64,000 nt of DNA. Source: Streptosporangium sp. NBC_01756. Its GTDB lineage: Bacteria; Actinomycetota; Actinomycetes; Streptosporangiales; Streptosporangiaceae. Shown piece after piece: positions 8,538 through 18,290 of the stretch. Location of the stretch: assembly GCF_035917975.1 (NCBI RefSeq), contig NZ_CP109130.1, positions 1,302,001 through 1,366,000 of the forward strand, in the 5' to 3' direction. How positions within the stretch are numbered: position 1 is the first letter of the stretch; the number at the start of each line of letters is the position of its first letter. Under the pieces are notes generated by a model. That model did not search any database and was not told the DNA's origin. It worked only from the letters and a program-made list of their open reading frames with translations. Position numbers and translations under genes: made by a program.

Positions 8538-9398
8538 GTGGACGAGCGGGCCACCAGCACGCGGGAGGCGGCGAGCCGTTTCTCGCTGAACCAGTGGACC
8601 ACGAAACGGTGGTCGGTGGCCGAGGCGGTCGACGGGTGCGTACGGCACGGCGTCGAGGCCATCGGCCTGTGGCGGCAGAACGTCGCCGAGCAGGGGCTGG
8701 ACGAGACCGTGAAACTGGTCGCGGACGCCGGGCTGCGGGTGTCGTCCCTGTGCCGGGGCGGCTTCCTGACCTCCCAGGACGCGCTCGACGACAACTGCAG
8801 GGCGATCGACGAGGCGGCCGCGCTGAACGCCGCCTGCCTGGTCATGGTCGTCGGCGGCCTGCCGGGGGTGGCTCCGGGCGATCCCCTGGGCGCCTTCGAC
8901 CGGGACCTCGCCGGGGCGAGGGAACGGGTGGCCGAGGCGCTGGCTGTGCTCGCCCCCTACGCCGGTGAGCGCGGGGTCAGGCTCGCCCTGGAACCGCTGC
9001 ACCCGATGTACTGCGCCGACCGGGCCGTGCTGTCCACCCTCGGGCAGGCGCTCGACCTCGCGGAGCCGTACCCCGCCGAGCAGGTCGGTGTGGTCGTCGA
9101 CACCTTTCACGTCTGGTGGGACCCGCAGGTATTCCAGCAGATCGCCAGGGCCGGGGACCGGATCGCGAGCTACCAGGTGTGTGACTTCCTTCACCCGCTC
9201 CCCGCCGACGCGCTGCTCGGCCGGGGTGTGATGGGCGACGGTGTGATCGACTTCGCGCCGCTGACCAGGGCCGTGACCGAGGCGGGCTACATCGGGGACG
9301 TCGAGGTGGAGATCTTCAACGCCGACGTGTGGGCCGCCGATCCGGACGAGGTCCTGGCCCGGGTGAAGACCCGGTTCGGCGAACTCATCGAGGCCTGA
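8538..9398 (+). CDS. Sugar phosphate isomerase/epimerase (xylose isomerase-like TIM barrel)
   Basis: 286 residues from GTG 8538, chosen for its ribosome site (GAAAGGA 8525-8531). A TTG at 8508 overlapping the preceding stop is possible but would add ten unconserved residues. The AP-endonuclease-2 fold is indicated by 'LALEPLHPMYCADRA', 'VGVVVDTFHVWWDP' and 'GDVEVEIFNADVW', whose Glu, Asp and His would bind a divalent metal. It probably epimerises or isomerises the product of its operon partners. The operon ends here; 82 bases separate it from the next gene. Confidence 0.85.
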   Translation: MDERATSTREAASRFSLNQWTTKRWSVAEAVDGCVRHGVEAIGLWRQNVAEQGLDETVKLVADAGLRVSSLCRGGFLTSQDALDDNCRAIDEAAALNAACLVMVVGGLPGVAPGDPLGAFDRDLAGARERVAEALAVLAPYAGERGVRLALEPLHPMYCADRAVLSTLGQALDLAEPYPAEQVGVVVDTFHVWWDPQVFQQIARAGDRIASYQVCDFLHPLPADALLGRGVMGDGVIDFAPLTRAVTEAGYIGDVEVEIFNADVWAADPDEVLARVKTRFGELIEA

Positions 9399-9480
9399 TA
9401 CCCGTGTTCGGACCCGTTTACTCGACCCGGATAAGGGATTCACGTTGGAGTGATGCGGAAGGTAATCGTACGGTGGTGTC

Positions 9481-10227
9481 ATGACGACCGCAGAGAGCGA
9501 AACCCGTCCCGCCATACAGCGGCCGCCGGAACATGTCAGGGCCGTACTGGAAACGATCAAAGAGTGGGAGGCCGCCAATCCGGACTCGGCACCGTCCGGA
9601 CACGGGGAGGCGATCCTGTGGGCCCTCGGCGAGCGTGAGCAGGCGCCGATCAGCGGCCGCCCGACCTCAGGAGCCCTGCCCACCCTCGCGGACGCACGAG
9701 CGGAGATCGACGCCTCCGAGCGGGTCCCCCGCGAGGGCCGGGTCGTCCCGGCCGATGGAGTGGTAAGCACCCTGAACTGGTTGATCGGCGCCAAGGACGG
9801 GTTGCCGATCCCCGGACGCCGCTCCTCCGAAGGCTGGGGCCACCTGGTCGGCGGCCGTGGGGTGATCCTGCGTACCGAGGCCGAGATCGGCCGGGTCGCC
9901 GAGTTGGCGCGCGAGGGCAAGCCGAGCGCGTCGAACGACTGGGAGCGGGAATGGTGCTCCGGAACGATCGCGGTGTGCGAATGGGTGCTCGGCACCCGCT
10001 CGAAGTCGCCCGTCCGGAACACCCAGCGCCCCATTCACGGACCGACCGGGCTCAACCTCGGAATGGAGGAGACCGCGGCCGAGGACGTGTCCCGGCAGCT
10101 CGGCCGGGGCCGCCAGCACTCCCCCGGCTACGGTGACGGAGTCATGCGCACGATCCGCTGGCTGCGTGGGCAGGTCACCGTCCCGCCCGTGAACGAACAA
10201 GGAAGACCGACGGTCAGCAACCGCTGA
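9481..10227 (+). CDS. Uncharacterised protein of four imperfect internal repeats
   Basis: 248 residues, no known family recognised. There is no signal peptide or membrane segment. The sequence contains about four copies of a 50-60 residue unit, each ending in a hydrophobic helix with a central Trp and then a proline turn: 'GEAILWALGEREQAPISG', 'VVSTLNWLIGAKDGLPIPG', 'TIAVCEWVLGTRSKSPVRN' and 'VMRTIRWLRGQVTVPPVN'. Each is preceded by a variable helical half ('ADARAEIDAS', 'RTEAEIGRVAEL'). Such a pattern suggests an alpha-helical repeat protein used for binding. It is flanked by a catabolic operon on the left and a convergent lipoprotein gene on the right and seems to be a single-gene unit. Confidence 0.7.
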   Translation: MTTAESETRPAIQRPPEHVRAVLETIKEWEAANPDSAPSGHGEAILWALGEREQAPISGRPTSGALPTLADARAEIDASERVPREGRVVPADGVVSTLNWLIGAKDGLPIPGRRSSEGWGHLVGGRGVILRTEAEIGRVAELAREGKPSASNDWEREWCSGTIAVCEWVLGTRSKSPVRNTQRPIHGPTGLNLGMEETAAEDVSRQLGRGRQHSPGYGDGVMRTIRWLRGQVTVPPVNEQGRPTVSNR

Positions 10228-10302
10228 ACGCCCCCTACGACGTGATCGGCCCGGGCACCCGCGGGTGTCCGGGCCGACCGCTGTGCCGGCCGGGCTCCGG
10301 TG

Positions 10303-11601
10303 TCACTCCCCGTCGATCTTCTGGAAGTTCCCGAGGAGGGTGAAGTCACTGCCCGCTCCCGCCGGCACCGGGCCGATTTCCACCGGGTCGGCGGGGGACG
10401 TCAGGCTGGCGCGGTAGAGCTTCGCCGTACCGGCCTGGGTGTCCTCGCTCGCGGCGATGATCAAAGACCGGCGGTCCCGGGAAACGGCGGTCGACACGAT
10501 CGCGGTCTCGGTCGCGGGGGCGATCTCGGCCTTGACCCCTACCTCGGTCGTCTCCGCGTTTTCGAGGTCGGCCCGCGCGGCCGCGGGGTCGATCCGCACG
10601 GTGTAGAAGTCGTTGCTCGAACCCGCGCAGAGCAGGTCCGTGGCGTTGACCCAGGCCACCGGGGTGCAGTCACGCAGCTCGCCGTCGTCGCGCACGGCGA
10701 CCTGAACACTGAACGGGCTGTGGATGGGGCCGTCGGCGAACCGGTCGACCCTGCCCGCGAGGACGTCCAGCTCGAACCCGGCGACCGAGGAGAATCTCAC
10801 CGCGACGTTCCTGGGGTCGGCCGCGAACGTCCCGGACGGGTGGACGGTCCCCGGGCACATGACGGCGGCCGACTTCACCGGGCGGTAGAAGGTCTCCTCG
10901 TTCGTGTTGCGGAAACAGGCCAGGCTGATCTGGTGAGTGGAGAGACGGCCGTTCACGTCCGCGGAGAGGAACTCCTGGGAGTCGCGCAGGAACCAGAACG
11001 ACCCGTCCGGGGCGAATCCGGGCTGCTCGTCGGAGAACGTCTCCTTGACGTAGCCCCTCTTCGTCGACCTCTCCGTGATGTCGGTGAAGGTCCCGGTGCC
11101 GAGGTCGAGCCATCCCACGTGCGTCGGGGTGCCGCTGTCCGGGAAGTCCACCTGGACGGCGACACGTCGCCCGTCCGGCGAGACCGGGCTGATGCCGGCG
11201 TCCCCCTCATCGCCGCACAGGTCGCGCACGAACGCCCGCTCCCCTCCCGCCTGCTGGGCGATCTCGGTCAACTGGGCGGAGAGTGCGTCGACGGAGAAGG
11301 CGGCGACGCGGGTGCGGAACGTGTCGTCATAGGCCGCGGCCTGCCAGCCGCCGTCGCTCGACGAGCAGATGATCTGCCCGGGGGACGAGATCAGGCCGGC
11401 AAGGTTCCGCGCCGCCGCGGCGAGCGCGGTCTTCTTGGCATCCGCCCCGTCGGCGCTGCTCTGGTGCTTCTCCGGCAGGTCGGGGGGTTGGGCGGCCTTC
11501 CCGCAGGCGGTGGTCACCAGGAGGACCGCGACCGCCGCCGCCGCGAGCCGGCCGCCTCTGCGGGTACGCGGCGTCTTCCTCGGCTCGTCCGCCGTGCTCA
11601 T
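10303..11601 (-). CDS. Lipoprotein, probable beta-propeller fold
   Basis: 432 residues. After a basic N-terminus and a hydrophobic stretch (residues 18-29) comes the lipobox VTTAC with the lipid-bearing Cys at 33, so the protein is anchored outside the membrane. The body has blade-like repeats such as 'VSPDGRRVAVQVDFPD', 'FAPDGSFWFLRDS' and 'DRRSLIIAASEDT', resembling TolB/WD40-type propellers, but no exact family is clear. Function is unknown; a sensing or scaffolding role outside the cell is possible. It is divergent from a TetR gene and shares a 100-base intergenic region with it, so the TetR protein may control it. Confidence 0.75.
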   Translation of the reverse strand: MSTADEPRKTPRTRRGGRLAAAAVAVLLVTTACGKAAQPPDLPEKHQSSADGADAKKTALAAAARNLAGLISSPGQIICSSSDGGWQAAAYDDTFRTRVAAFSVDALSAQLTEIAQQAGGERAFVRDLCGDEGDAGISPVSPDGRRVAVQVDFPDSGTPTHVGWLDLGTGTFTDITERSTKRGYVKETFSDEQPGFAPDGSFWFLRDSQEFLSADVNGRLSTHQISLACFRNTNEETFYRPVKSAAVMCPGTVHPSGTFAADPRNVAVRFSSVAGFELDVLAGRVDRFADGPIHSPFSVQVAVRDDGELRDCTPVAWVNATDLLCAGSSNDFYTVRIDPAAARADLENAETTEVGVKAEIAPATETAIVSTAVSRDRRSLIIAASEDTQAGTAKLYRASLTSPADPVEIGPVPAGAGSDFTLLGNFQKIDGE

Positions 11602-11704
11602 CGAATCTCCTCAACGCAGCAGTTATGGCCCATCAAAAAGTGAATACTATTAACCATGTATCGCCCATTCACCGCAAGTGGCGCCGGCCGCCGGGGAGGC
11701 GATC

Positions 11705-12448
11705 GTGGCCGAGACCGGCGAAGATGGGTGGGTGACAGCGTTGACGCGACGGGAACGACTGCGGGCGGAGCTCGAACGAGAGGCCAAGACCGCCGCTCGG
11801 AGGATCACTGCCGAAGAGGGCGTCGAGGGCCTCACCGTCGCCGCCGTGGCCCGCAGCGTGGGGGTGACGCCACCGGCCCTCTACCGCTACTTCAACGGCA
11901 GGGCGGGGCTCGTCCGCGTCCTGTACGACGACGTCACCGCGGAGTTCATGGCCACCGTGGCCCAGGCCGTGGAGCGCCAGGACCCTGACGACATCAGCGC
12001 CCGGCTGCACGCGGCCACCCGTGCCGCGCTGGACTGGTCACTGGCCAACAAGGCCGAGTTCGACCTGCTCATGGGGGCCGGCTATGCCAAGGTCGCCGCG
12101 TCGGAAGAGGGCATCCCGAAGGTCATCTCGCGCGAGCTCGGCGGCCTGTTCGGGCTGCTCTTCGTGCGGCTGTGGCGCGAAGATCGGCTGACCTACCCCG
12201 CGGACGAGCAGATCGACCCCGACCTGGCGCGGCAGCTGCGGATCTACCGCGAGGCCATCGGACTCGAGGTCCCCCTCGGCGTGGCCCTGCTGATGATCAC
12301 CTGCTGGCGGCAGATCTACGGCCTGATCTGCATGGCCGTCTACGGCCACCTCGCGTTCTCCTTCGAGGACCACCTGCCGCTGTTCGAGCACATGATGGAC
12401 CGGCTCCTCGGTCTGCTCGGACTCAGCCGGAGCCCCAACCTACGCTGA
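11705..12448 (+). CDS. TetR family transcriptional regulator
   Basis: 247 residues. GTG 11705 is preceded by GGGGAGG (11693-11699), which decides the start; GTGs at 11678 and 11732 are in frame but have no such site. The N-terminal helix-turn-helix is clear ('GLTVAAVARSVGVTPPALYRYFNGRAGLVRVLYDD'). The C-terminal ligand domain carries a hydrophobic TetR_C stretch ('VPLGVALLMITCWRQIYGLICMAVYG'). It is divergent from the lipoprotein gene at 10303-11601, the most likely target along with itself. A hairpin after the gene (12478-12530) marks the transcript end. Confidence 0.88.
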   Translation: MAETGEDGWVTALTRRERLRAELEREAKTAARRITAEEGVEGLTVAAVARSVGVTPPALYRYFNGRAGLVRVLYDDVTAEFMATVAQAVERQDPDDISARLHAATRAALDWSLANKAEFDLLMGAGYAKVAASEEGIPKVISRELGGLFGLLFVRLWREDRLTYPADEQIDPDLARQLRIYREAIGLEVPLGVALLMITCWRQIYGLICMAVYGHLAFSFEDHLPLFEHMMDRLLGLLGLSRSPNLR

Positions 12449-12477
12449 CCTGCTCCAACGGCTCCGCCGTTCACGGG

Positions 12478-12530
12478 TGGAGCGCCGCCCTGGGCGACGG
12501 CCGAACGCGGCCGCCTGCGACGGCGCTCCA
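12478..12530 (+). terminator. Hairpin after the TetR gene
   Basis: The arms TGGAGCGCCG (12478-12487) and CGGCGCTCCA (12521-12530) are exact complements around a 33-base GC-rich loop that can itself fold. It lies 30 bases beyond the TetR stop and is followed by TCTTG. It is probably a terminator without a T tract. Confidence 0.5.
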
Positions 12531-12674
12531 TCTTGCGGTTCGGAGCCCCGCAGGTTCAGCGCCGACGAAGGTCTTCCCGAGGGAATTCACCACTATCGTC
12601 GTACTGGATCGACGACGCCAAGGATACGACCGTGGAGGATGGCCGATGACGCGCCGTACAGACAGGGAAACGGT

Positions 12675-13235
12675 ATGACCACCACCGCGCTCATCGTCGG
12701 CGACCTGCAGACGGGCATCGTGGACAACTACCCCTTCGCCGCCGGCGTGCTTCCCGTGCTGGAAAGGGTCCTCCCCGCGGCCAGAGCCTCCGGAATTCCG
12801 GTGATCTTCATACGTTTCGGGCTCCGGGCCTCAGGCCTTGATGTGGCAGCGGGAAACCCGCTGATCAGCGCCCTGCACGGGGCGGGGACGCTGTTCCACG
12901 AAGAATCCCCCGAGACGCTCGTGCACCCGCGCATCGAGCCGTTGCCGGGCGAGGCCGTCGTCCTCAAGCACCGCGCCAGCGCGTTCGCGGCGACCGACCT
13001 CGATCTGATCCTGCGCGCCCAGCGCATCGACTCGCTCGTGCTGACCGGTGTCGCGACCGGGGCGATGGTCGCCGCCACGTTCTACGACGCCGCCGACCGC
13101 GACTACCGGCTGACCGTGCTCAGCGACGCCTGCGCCGACGGGGAACCGGACGTGCACGACTTCCTGGTCAACCGCGTCTTCCCGGCCAGGGGTGCCGAGG
13201 TTCTCACGGGCCGCGAGTGGATCGCCCGGCTGTGA
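12675..13235 (+). CDS. Isochorismatase-fold hydrolase lacking the catalytic Cys
   Basis: 186 residues; ATG 12675 follows AGGGAAA. The fold is clear: 'TALIVGDLQTGIVDNYP' with the usual Asp, 'VVLKHRASAFAATDLD' with the usual Lys, then 'LVLTGVATGAMVAATFYDAADRDY'. In active members the last block reads G-V-x-T-x-x-C-V; here Met takes the Cys place. A known subgroup of actinobacterial members also lacks this Cys, so the protein may not hydrolyse amides or vinyl ethers in the usual way. It stands alone between a TetR unit and a convergent aminotransferase gene. A 7-bp hairpin (13238-13257) follows the stop. Confidence 0.85.
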   Translation: MTTTALIVGDLQTGIVDNYPFAAGVLPVLERVLPAARASGIPVIFIRFGLRASGLDVAAGNPLISALHGAGTLFHEESPETLVHPRIEPLPGEAVVLKHRASAFAATDLDLILRAQRIDSLVLTGVATGAMVAATFYDAADRDYRLTVLSDACADGEPDVHDFLVNRVFPARGAEVLTGREWIARL

Positions 13236-13480
13236 CCGGCCGTCAGCATCGACGGCCTGGGCCATGCCCGCGATGAGACGGCGCACTTGACTGCTCAGCC
13301 TTCGATGACAGGCGCCCGAGGTCCGGTCACGTGAGTCGACGCTTCGGCACCCTCGGCAGGGCACTCCGATACGACGGGACCGAGCCCGCGCTCATCCGGT
13401 GGCGGAGGCTGGAAGACATCCTTCGTCGGCTCCTGGATCAGCCGTCGAGCCGGCGCTCACCCGGCACCGGAGGCCCGTGG

Positions 13481-14803
<1,323 letters not shown>

Positions 14804-15041
14804 TCATATGGGTATGGCCATCTATTCGCAGATTGTCGCCCAGCCGACGTTCATGATCAAGACAGCGCGGCCGGCTGACGGCGAACGTCCCGGGCCGGCG
14901 CTCGGGCCGCCGGCACCAGGGGCGAAGCAGCACTGAGTGACGAATGACCTCTGTCGGACGACACGGGACCGCGGACGGCCCCGGCTCGCCGAGCAGCATC
15001 GGGTCCGTGACCGGTCGCCGTGACCGGCCACGGGCGTTCGA

Positions 15042-15992
15042 TCAGCTCACCAGTACGATCTTTCCGCGGGCATGGCGGCTTTCGCTCAGTTCGTGCGCGG
15101 CCGCGGCCTCGGCGAGCGGGAACGCCGCCGCGACCGGCACCCGCAGCCGGCCCTCGCCGGCAAGCGTGACCGCGATCGTGAGGCCATGCGACGCCAGTGG
15201 GTCGGCAGGGGCTCCCACCGCCGAGCCGGTGGCGTCGGCCGGCGCTCCGTGCGACATGTGTACGCCGTGGGCCGCCGCGGCGAGGTCGGCGATCGTCACC
15301 ACGCGCGCCGTGTCGCCGGCGATGGCGATGAGGTCTGGCAGCGCCCCTCCGGCGCAGTCGAACACCGCGTCCACTCCGGCCGGTACCAGTGCGCGGATCC
15401 GTTCGACGAGCCCCGTCCCGTACGTCGTCGGCTCCGCGCCGAGGGAACGCAGGAAGTCGTGGTTGTGCTCGCTCGCCGTACCGATGACGGTGGCGCCGCG
15501 GGCGACCGCGAGCTGGACGGCGATGGTGCCCACCCCTCCGGCCGCGCCCTGCACGAGTACGGTGTGCCCGGCGCCGACCGCGAGCCGGTCGAGGACCCGG
15601 GTGGCCGTCTCGACGCTGCCTGCGGCGCCGCCCGCCTCCTCCCAGCTCCACGCGTCCGGTTTGGGCGCCCAGGCGGCCAGGACGGCGAAGTCGGCATTGG
15701 CGCCGCGCGCGGTCATCGTGGTCATGCCGAACACCGCGTCGCCGATGCCCACGCCCGTGACGCCGTCGCCGACCTCGTCCACCACGCCCGCGGCGTCGAA
15801 TCCGGTCCGATACGGGAACGTCAAGGGCACCACGTCACGCATCTCCCCGGAACGGATGCGCATCTCCCCGGGCGAGACTCCGGAGGCCCGTACATTGATG
15901 CGGATCTCGCTCGGTCCGGCGTGCGGCGCCGCCACTTCGGCGACGTGCACAACGCCGGGCGGGCCGTACTCGGTGAACTGAACTGCTCTCAT
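15042..15992 (-). CDS. NADP-dependent quinone-oxidoreductase-like MDR protein
   Basis: 316 residues. ATG 15992 starts the typical 'MRAVQFTEYGPPGVVHVAEV'; the open frame extends further upstream across the divergent regulator gene but that part is not real. The protein is a zinc-free medium-chain reductase: GroES-like domain, then the cofactor motif 'VLVQGAAGGVGTIAVQLAVARG' and the C-terminal 'HELSESRHARGKIVLV'. It probably reduces quinones or enones with NADPH. It is divergent from the TetR gene at 16041 across 48 bases that contain an inverted repeat, the classic layout of a TetR-controlled detoxification reductase. Confidence 0.9.
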   Translation of the reverse strand: MRAVQFTEYGPPGVVHVAEVAAPHAGPSEIRINVRASGVSPGEMRIRSGEMRDVVPLTFPYRTGFDAAGVVDEVGDGVTGVGIGDAVFGMTTMTARGANADFAVLAAWAPKPDAWSWEEAGGAAGSVETATRVLDRLAVGAGHTVLVQGAAGGVGTIAVQLAVARGATVIGTASEHNHDFLRSLGAEPTTYGTGLVERIRALVPAGVDAVFDCAGGALPDLIAIAGDTARVVTIADLAAAAHGVHMSHGAPADATGSAVGAPADPLASHGLTIAVTLAGEGRLRVPVAAAFPLAEAAAAHELSESRHARGKIVLVS

Positions 15993-16003
15993 CCGCCGAC
16001 CGT

Positions 16004-16023
16004 AACGGAGCGCCCCGTCCGTT
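16004..16023. promoter_or_regulatory. Candidate TetR operator between divergent genes
   Basis: The inverted repeat AACGGA (16004-16009) and TCCGTT (16018-16023), separated by 8 bases, is centred in the 48-base gap between the reductase start (15992) and the TetR start (16041). Position and size suit a TetR dimer controlling both genes. Confidence 0.55.
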
Positions 16024-16040
16024 TGGCTAAAGTGAGAGCG

Positions 16041-16664
16041 GTGACGGCCCAAGTGGTAACGAAGCTCCGCTCGGACGCCCGCGACAACCGCGAGCGCATC
16101 CTCGCGGTCGCCCGCGCGGCCTTCGCCGCCGAGGGCCTCGACGTGCCGATCCGGGAGATCGCCCGGCGCGCCGAGGTCGGTGTCGCGACCGTCTACCGGC
16201 GCTTCCAGACCAAGGAAGCACTGCTGACCGAAGCCTTCGCCGAGCAGCTGGCCTCCTGCTCGGCGGTCGTGAAGGAGGGTCTGGCGGCGGGCGACCCGTG
16301 GAGCGGGTTCTGCCTGGTGATCGAGAAGCTCATGGAGATGCATGCCCTCGACCGCGGCTTCGCCCGCGCATTCACCTCGCGGCTTCCCCAAGCGGTCGAC
16401 TTCGCCGCGGAACGCGATCGCACACTGCGCCTGCTGCTCGAACTGGTGCGACGCGCGAAGGAGGCGGGTCCCCTGCGGGGGGATTTCGTGCTGGAGGACA
16501 TCAGCCTGGCGCTGATGGCGAACGAAGGCATCCGCGCCGAGTCACCCGAGCTGAGGGTGGCGGCGTCGCGCCGCTTCGCGGCCCTCATGATCCAGTCGTT
16601 CCGGGCGGACCCCGGCCTGACACCGCTTCCGCCGGCCGTCCGGCTGCCTCTCTCCAGACGCTAG
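16041..16664 (+). CDS. TetR family transcriptional regulator
   Basis: 207 residues from GTG 16041 (GTG 16032 is also in frame; neither has a good ribosome site, so leaderless translation is possible). The helix-turn-helix is clear in 'NRERILAVARAAFAAEGLDVPIREI' and 'ARRAEVGVATVYRRFQTKEAL'. The C-terminal half is a variable ligand-binding domain. It is divergent from the MDR reductase gene, its most likely target. Confidence 0.88.
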   Translation: MTAQVVTKLRSDARDNRERILAVARAAFAAEGLDVPIREIARRAEVGVATVYRRFQTKEALLTEAFAEQLASCSAVVKEGLAAGDPWSGFCLVIEKLMEMHALDRGFARAFTSRLPQAVDFAAERDRTLRLLLELVRRAKEAGPLRGDFVLEDISLALMANEGIRAESPELRVAASRRFAALMIQSFRADPGLTPLPPAVRLPLSRR

Positions 16665-16819
16665 TGCTACGGTGCGAAATTCGTGATCATGCTGTGGGCT
16701 GCCAGGTGAAGGTTGGAGTCGGTTGCGCTGAGCCGCCCGGGCCTCGATGCGCTCGCTGCGATGTGGTTTCCTGCCCTTGTCCACCTCGATCGGCCGCTCC
16801 TGCGAACCTTCCGAATCTA

Positions 16820-16854
16820 AATTTCTTGACTAATCATGAAATTGAATAGATAGT
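16820..16854 (+). promoter_or_regulatory. Promoter with overlapping operator ahead of padR
   Basis: In an AT-rich island, -35-like TTGACT (16826-16831) and -10-like GATAGT (16849-16854, 17-base spacing) lie just before GTG 16862. The inverted repeat AATTTC (16820-16825) and GAAATT (16838-16843) brackets the -35 element, so a bound PadR dimer would shut its own promoter. The short leader implies little or no 5' untranslated region. Confidence 0.5.
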
Positions 16855-16861
16855 CCTTTTC

Positions 16862-17437
16862 GTGGCATTACGGCATGCGGTGCTGGCGGCGATGCTGGAC
16901 GGCGAGTTCACCGGCTACCAGCTCGCCAAGATCTTCGACGTGGGTGTGTCCAACTTCTGGTACGCCTCACCGCAGCAGCTCTACACCGAGCTGGCGAAGC
17001 TGGAGAAGGCCAGCATGATCTCCGGGAGACAGGTCGTCCAGCTCGACCGTCCGAACAAGCGGGTCTTCACGGTCACCGGGGCGGGCCTGGACGAGCTCGC
17101 CGCCTTCGCCGCCACCGCGTCCAAACCGCTGTCCATCCGCGACGATCTGGCGGTGAAGGTCCAGGCCGTCGACCACCTCGACCCCTCCCCCGTGCTGGCC
17201 CAGCTCGACGAGCGAGTCGCCGAAGCCACCGCCAAACTGGCCCTGTTCGAACGGGGCATGCGACGGCTGCGCGGCGACCTCGACGAGGAGGAGTTCCTCC
17301 GCTCGGCCGAGCGGATCGGCCCGTACCTGACATACCTGGCCGGATGCCGCCTGGAGCGGGAGATGCGCGACTGGTGCCTGAGCACCGCCGCCCTGCTCCG
17401 CTCCCGTACGGCCGGCCACCCCGAGGAGGACCGATGA
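16862..17437 (+). CDS. PadR family transcriptional regulator
   Basis: 191 residues. The PadR winged-helix domain occupies the N-terminus ('LAAMLDGEFTGYQLAKIFDVG', 'WYASPQQLYTELAKLEKASMISGRQV'), followed by a helical Vir-like dimerisation domain ('LAQLDERVAEATAKLALFERGMRRLRG'). No strong ribosome site precedes the GTG start. Its stop overlaps the start of an SGNH hydrolase gene (17434), so it controls and is co-translated with that enzyme. PadR proteins normally repress an adjacent gene in response to a small molecule such as a phenolic compound; the ligand is not known here. Confidence 0.9.
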   Translation: MALRHAVLAAMLDGEFTGYQLAKIFDVGVSNFWYASPQQLYTELAKLEKASMISGRQVVQLDRPNKRVFTVTGAGLDELAAFAATASKPLSIRDDLAVKVQAVDHLDPSPVLAQLDERVAEATAKLALFERGMRRLRGDLDEEEFLRSAERIGPYLTYLAGCRLEREMRDWCLSTAALLRSRTAGHPEEDR

Positions 17438-18225
17438 CCCAGGCCAGGACCTTCACCCGGTACGTCGCGCTGGGCGACAGCCAGACGGAAGGCCTCGGCG
17501 ACGGCGATGAACTGCGCGGCTATCGCGGCTTGGCGGACCGATTCGCCGAGCACCTCGCCGCGGCGTCCCCGGACATCCACTACGCCAACCTGGGCGTACG
17601 GGGACGTCTGGCCGCGCAGGTCCTCACCGAGCAGCTCACCCCGGCGCTGCGGCTGCAGCCCGACCTGGCCACCGTGATAGCCGGGATGAACGACCTGATC
17701 AGGCCCGGCTTCGACGCCACCGCGATCGCGGCGAGCCTGGAGGAGATGTTCGCCGCGCTCACCGCGTCGGGCGCGCACGTTCTGACGGTGACCTTTCCCG
17801 ACATCGGCGAGATCGCGCCGCTGGCCCGGCCGCTGCTGCCCCGCGTGCTCGCGCTCAACGAACGGATCCGCGAGGCCGCGGCCCGCCATGGCGTCACCGT
17901 GATCGACACCTTCCCGCACGCCTTCGCCACCGACGCCAGGATGTGGAGTCCCGACCGCCTGCACGCCAGCCCCCTGGGGCACGCCAGGATCGCCGCGGCC
18001 CTCGCCCACGCCCTCGGACTCCCGGGCAGCGACGACACCTGGTCGGCCCCGCTGGCACCGCTCGCCCCGCGCGGCCGCCTGCGCACCGCGGGAACGGAGT
18101 TCCGCTGGATCGCCGGCTTCGCCGGGCCATGGATCTACCGCCGTATGCGCGGCAGGTCCTCCGGCGACGGCCGCACCGCCAAGCGCCCCGATCTCGTGCC
18201 CGTACTGCTCTCCCCCGAGGAGTGA
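17434..18225 (+). CDS. SGNH/GDSL-family hydrolase (esterase/lipase)
   Basis: 263 residues. ATG 17434 has a perfect GAGGAGGA (17423-17430) and overlaps the padR stop. The four SGNH blocks are visible: 'YVALGDSQTEG' (catalytic Ser about residue 15), 'YANLGVRG', 'VIAGMNDLI', and 'DRLHASPLGH' with the Asp-His pair. There is no signal peptide, so it acts in the cytoplasm or is peripheral; a basic C-terminal tail follows the domain ('YRRMRGRSSGDGRTAKRPD'). It would hydrolyse an ester or acyl group. Coupling to a PadR gene suggests induction by its substrate. Confidence 0.88.
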   Translation: MTQARTFTRYVALGDSQTEGLGDGDELRGYRGLADRFAEHLAAASPDIHYANLGVRGRLAAQVLTEQLTPALRLQPDLATVIAGMNDLIRPGFDATAIAASLEEMFAALTASGAHVLTVTFPDIGEIAPLARPLLPRVLALNERIREAAARHGVTVIDTFPHAFATDARMWSPDRLHASPLGHARIAAALAHALGLPGSDDTWSAPLAPLAPRGRLRTAGTEFRWIAGFAGPWIYRRMRGRSSGDGRTAKRPDLVPVLLSPEE

Positions 18226-18290
18226 GCCGCGGCGGCGCGGAGCCCTCAGAGGAGGCGGGGACGGCGATGGCCGCCTTCTTCGTGGGTGCC

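Noticed and set aside
16542-16784. Possible insertion-sequence remnant between the TetR and PadR genes
   Set aside because: The translated minus-strand piece looked faintly like a transposase end, but there are no terminal repeats or target duplication and the match is too weak.
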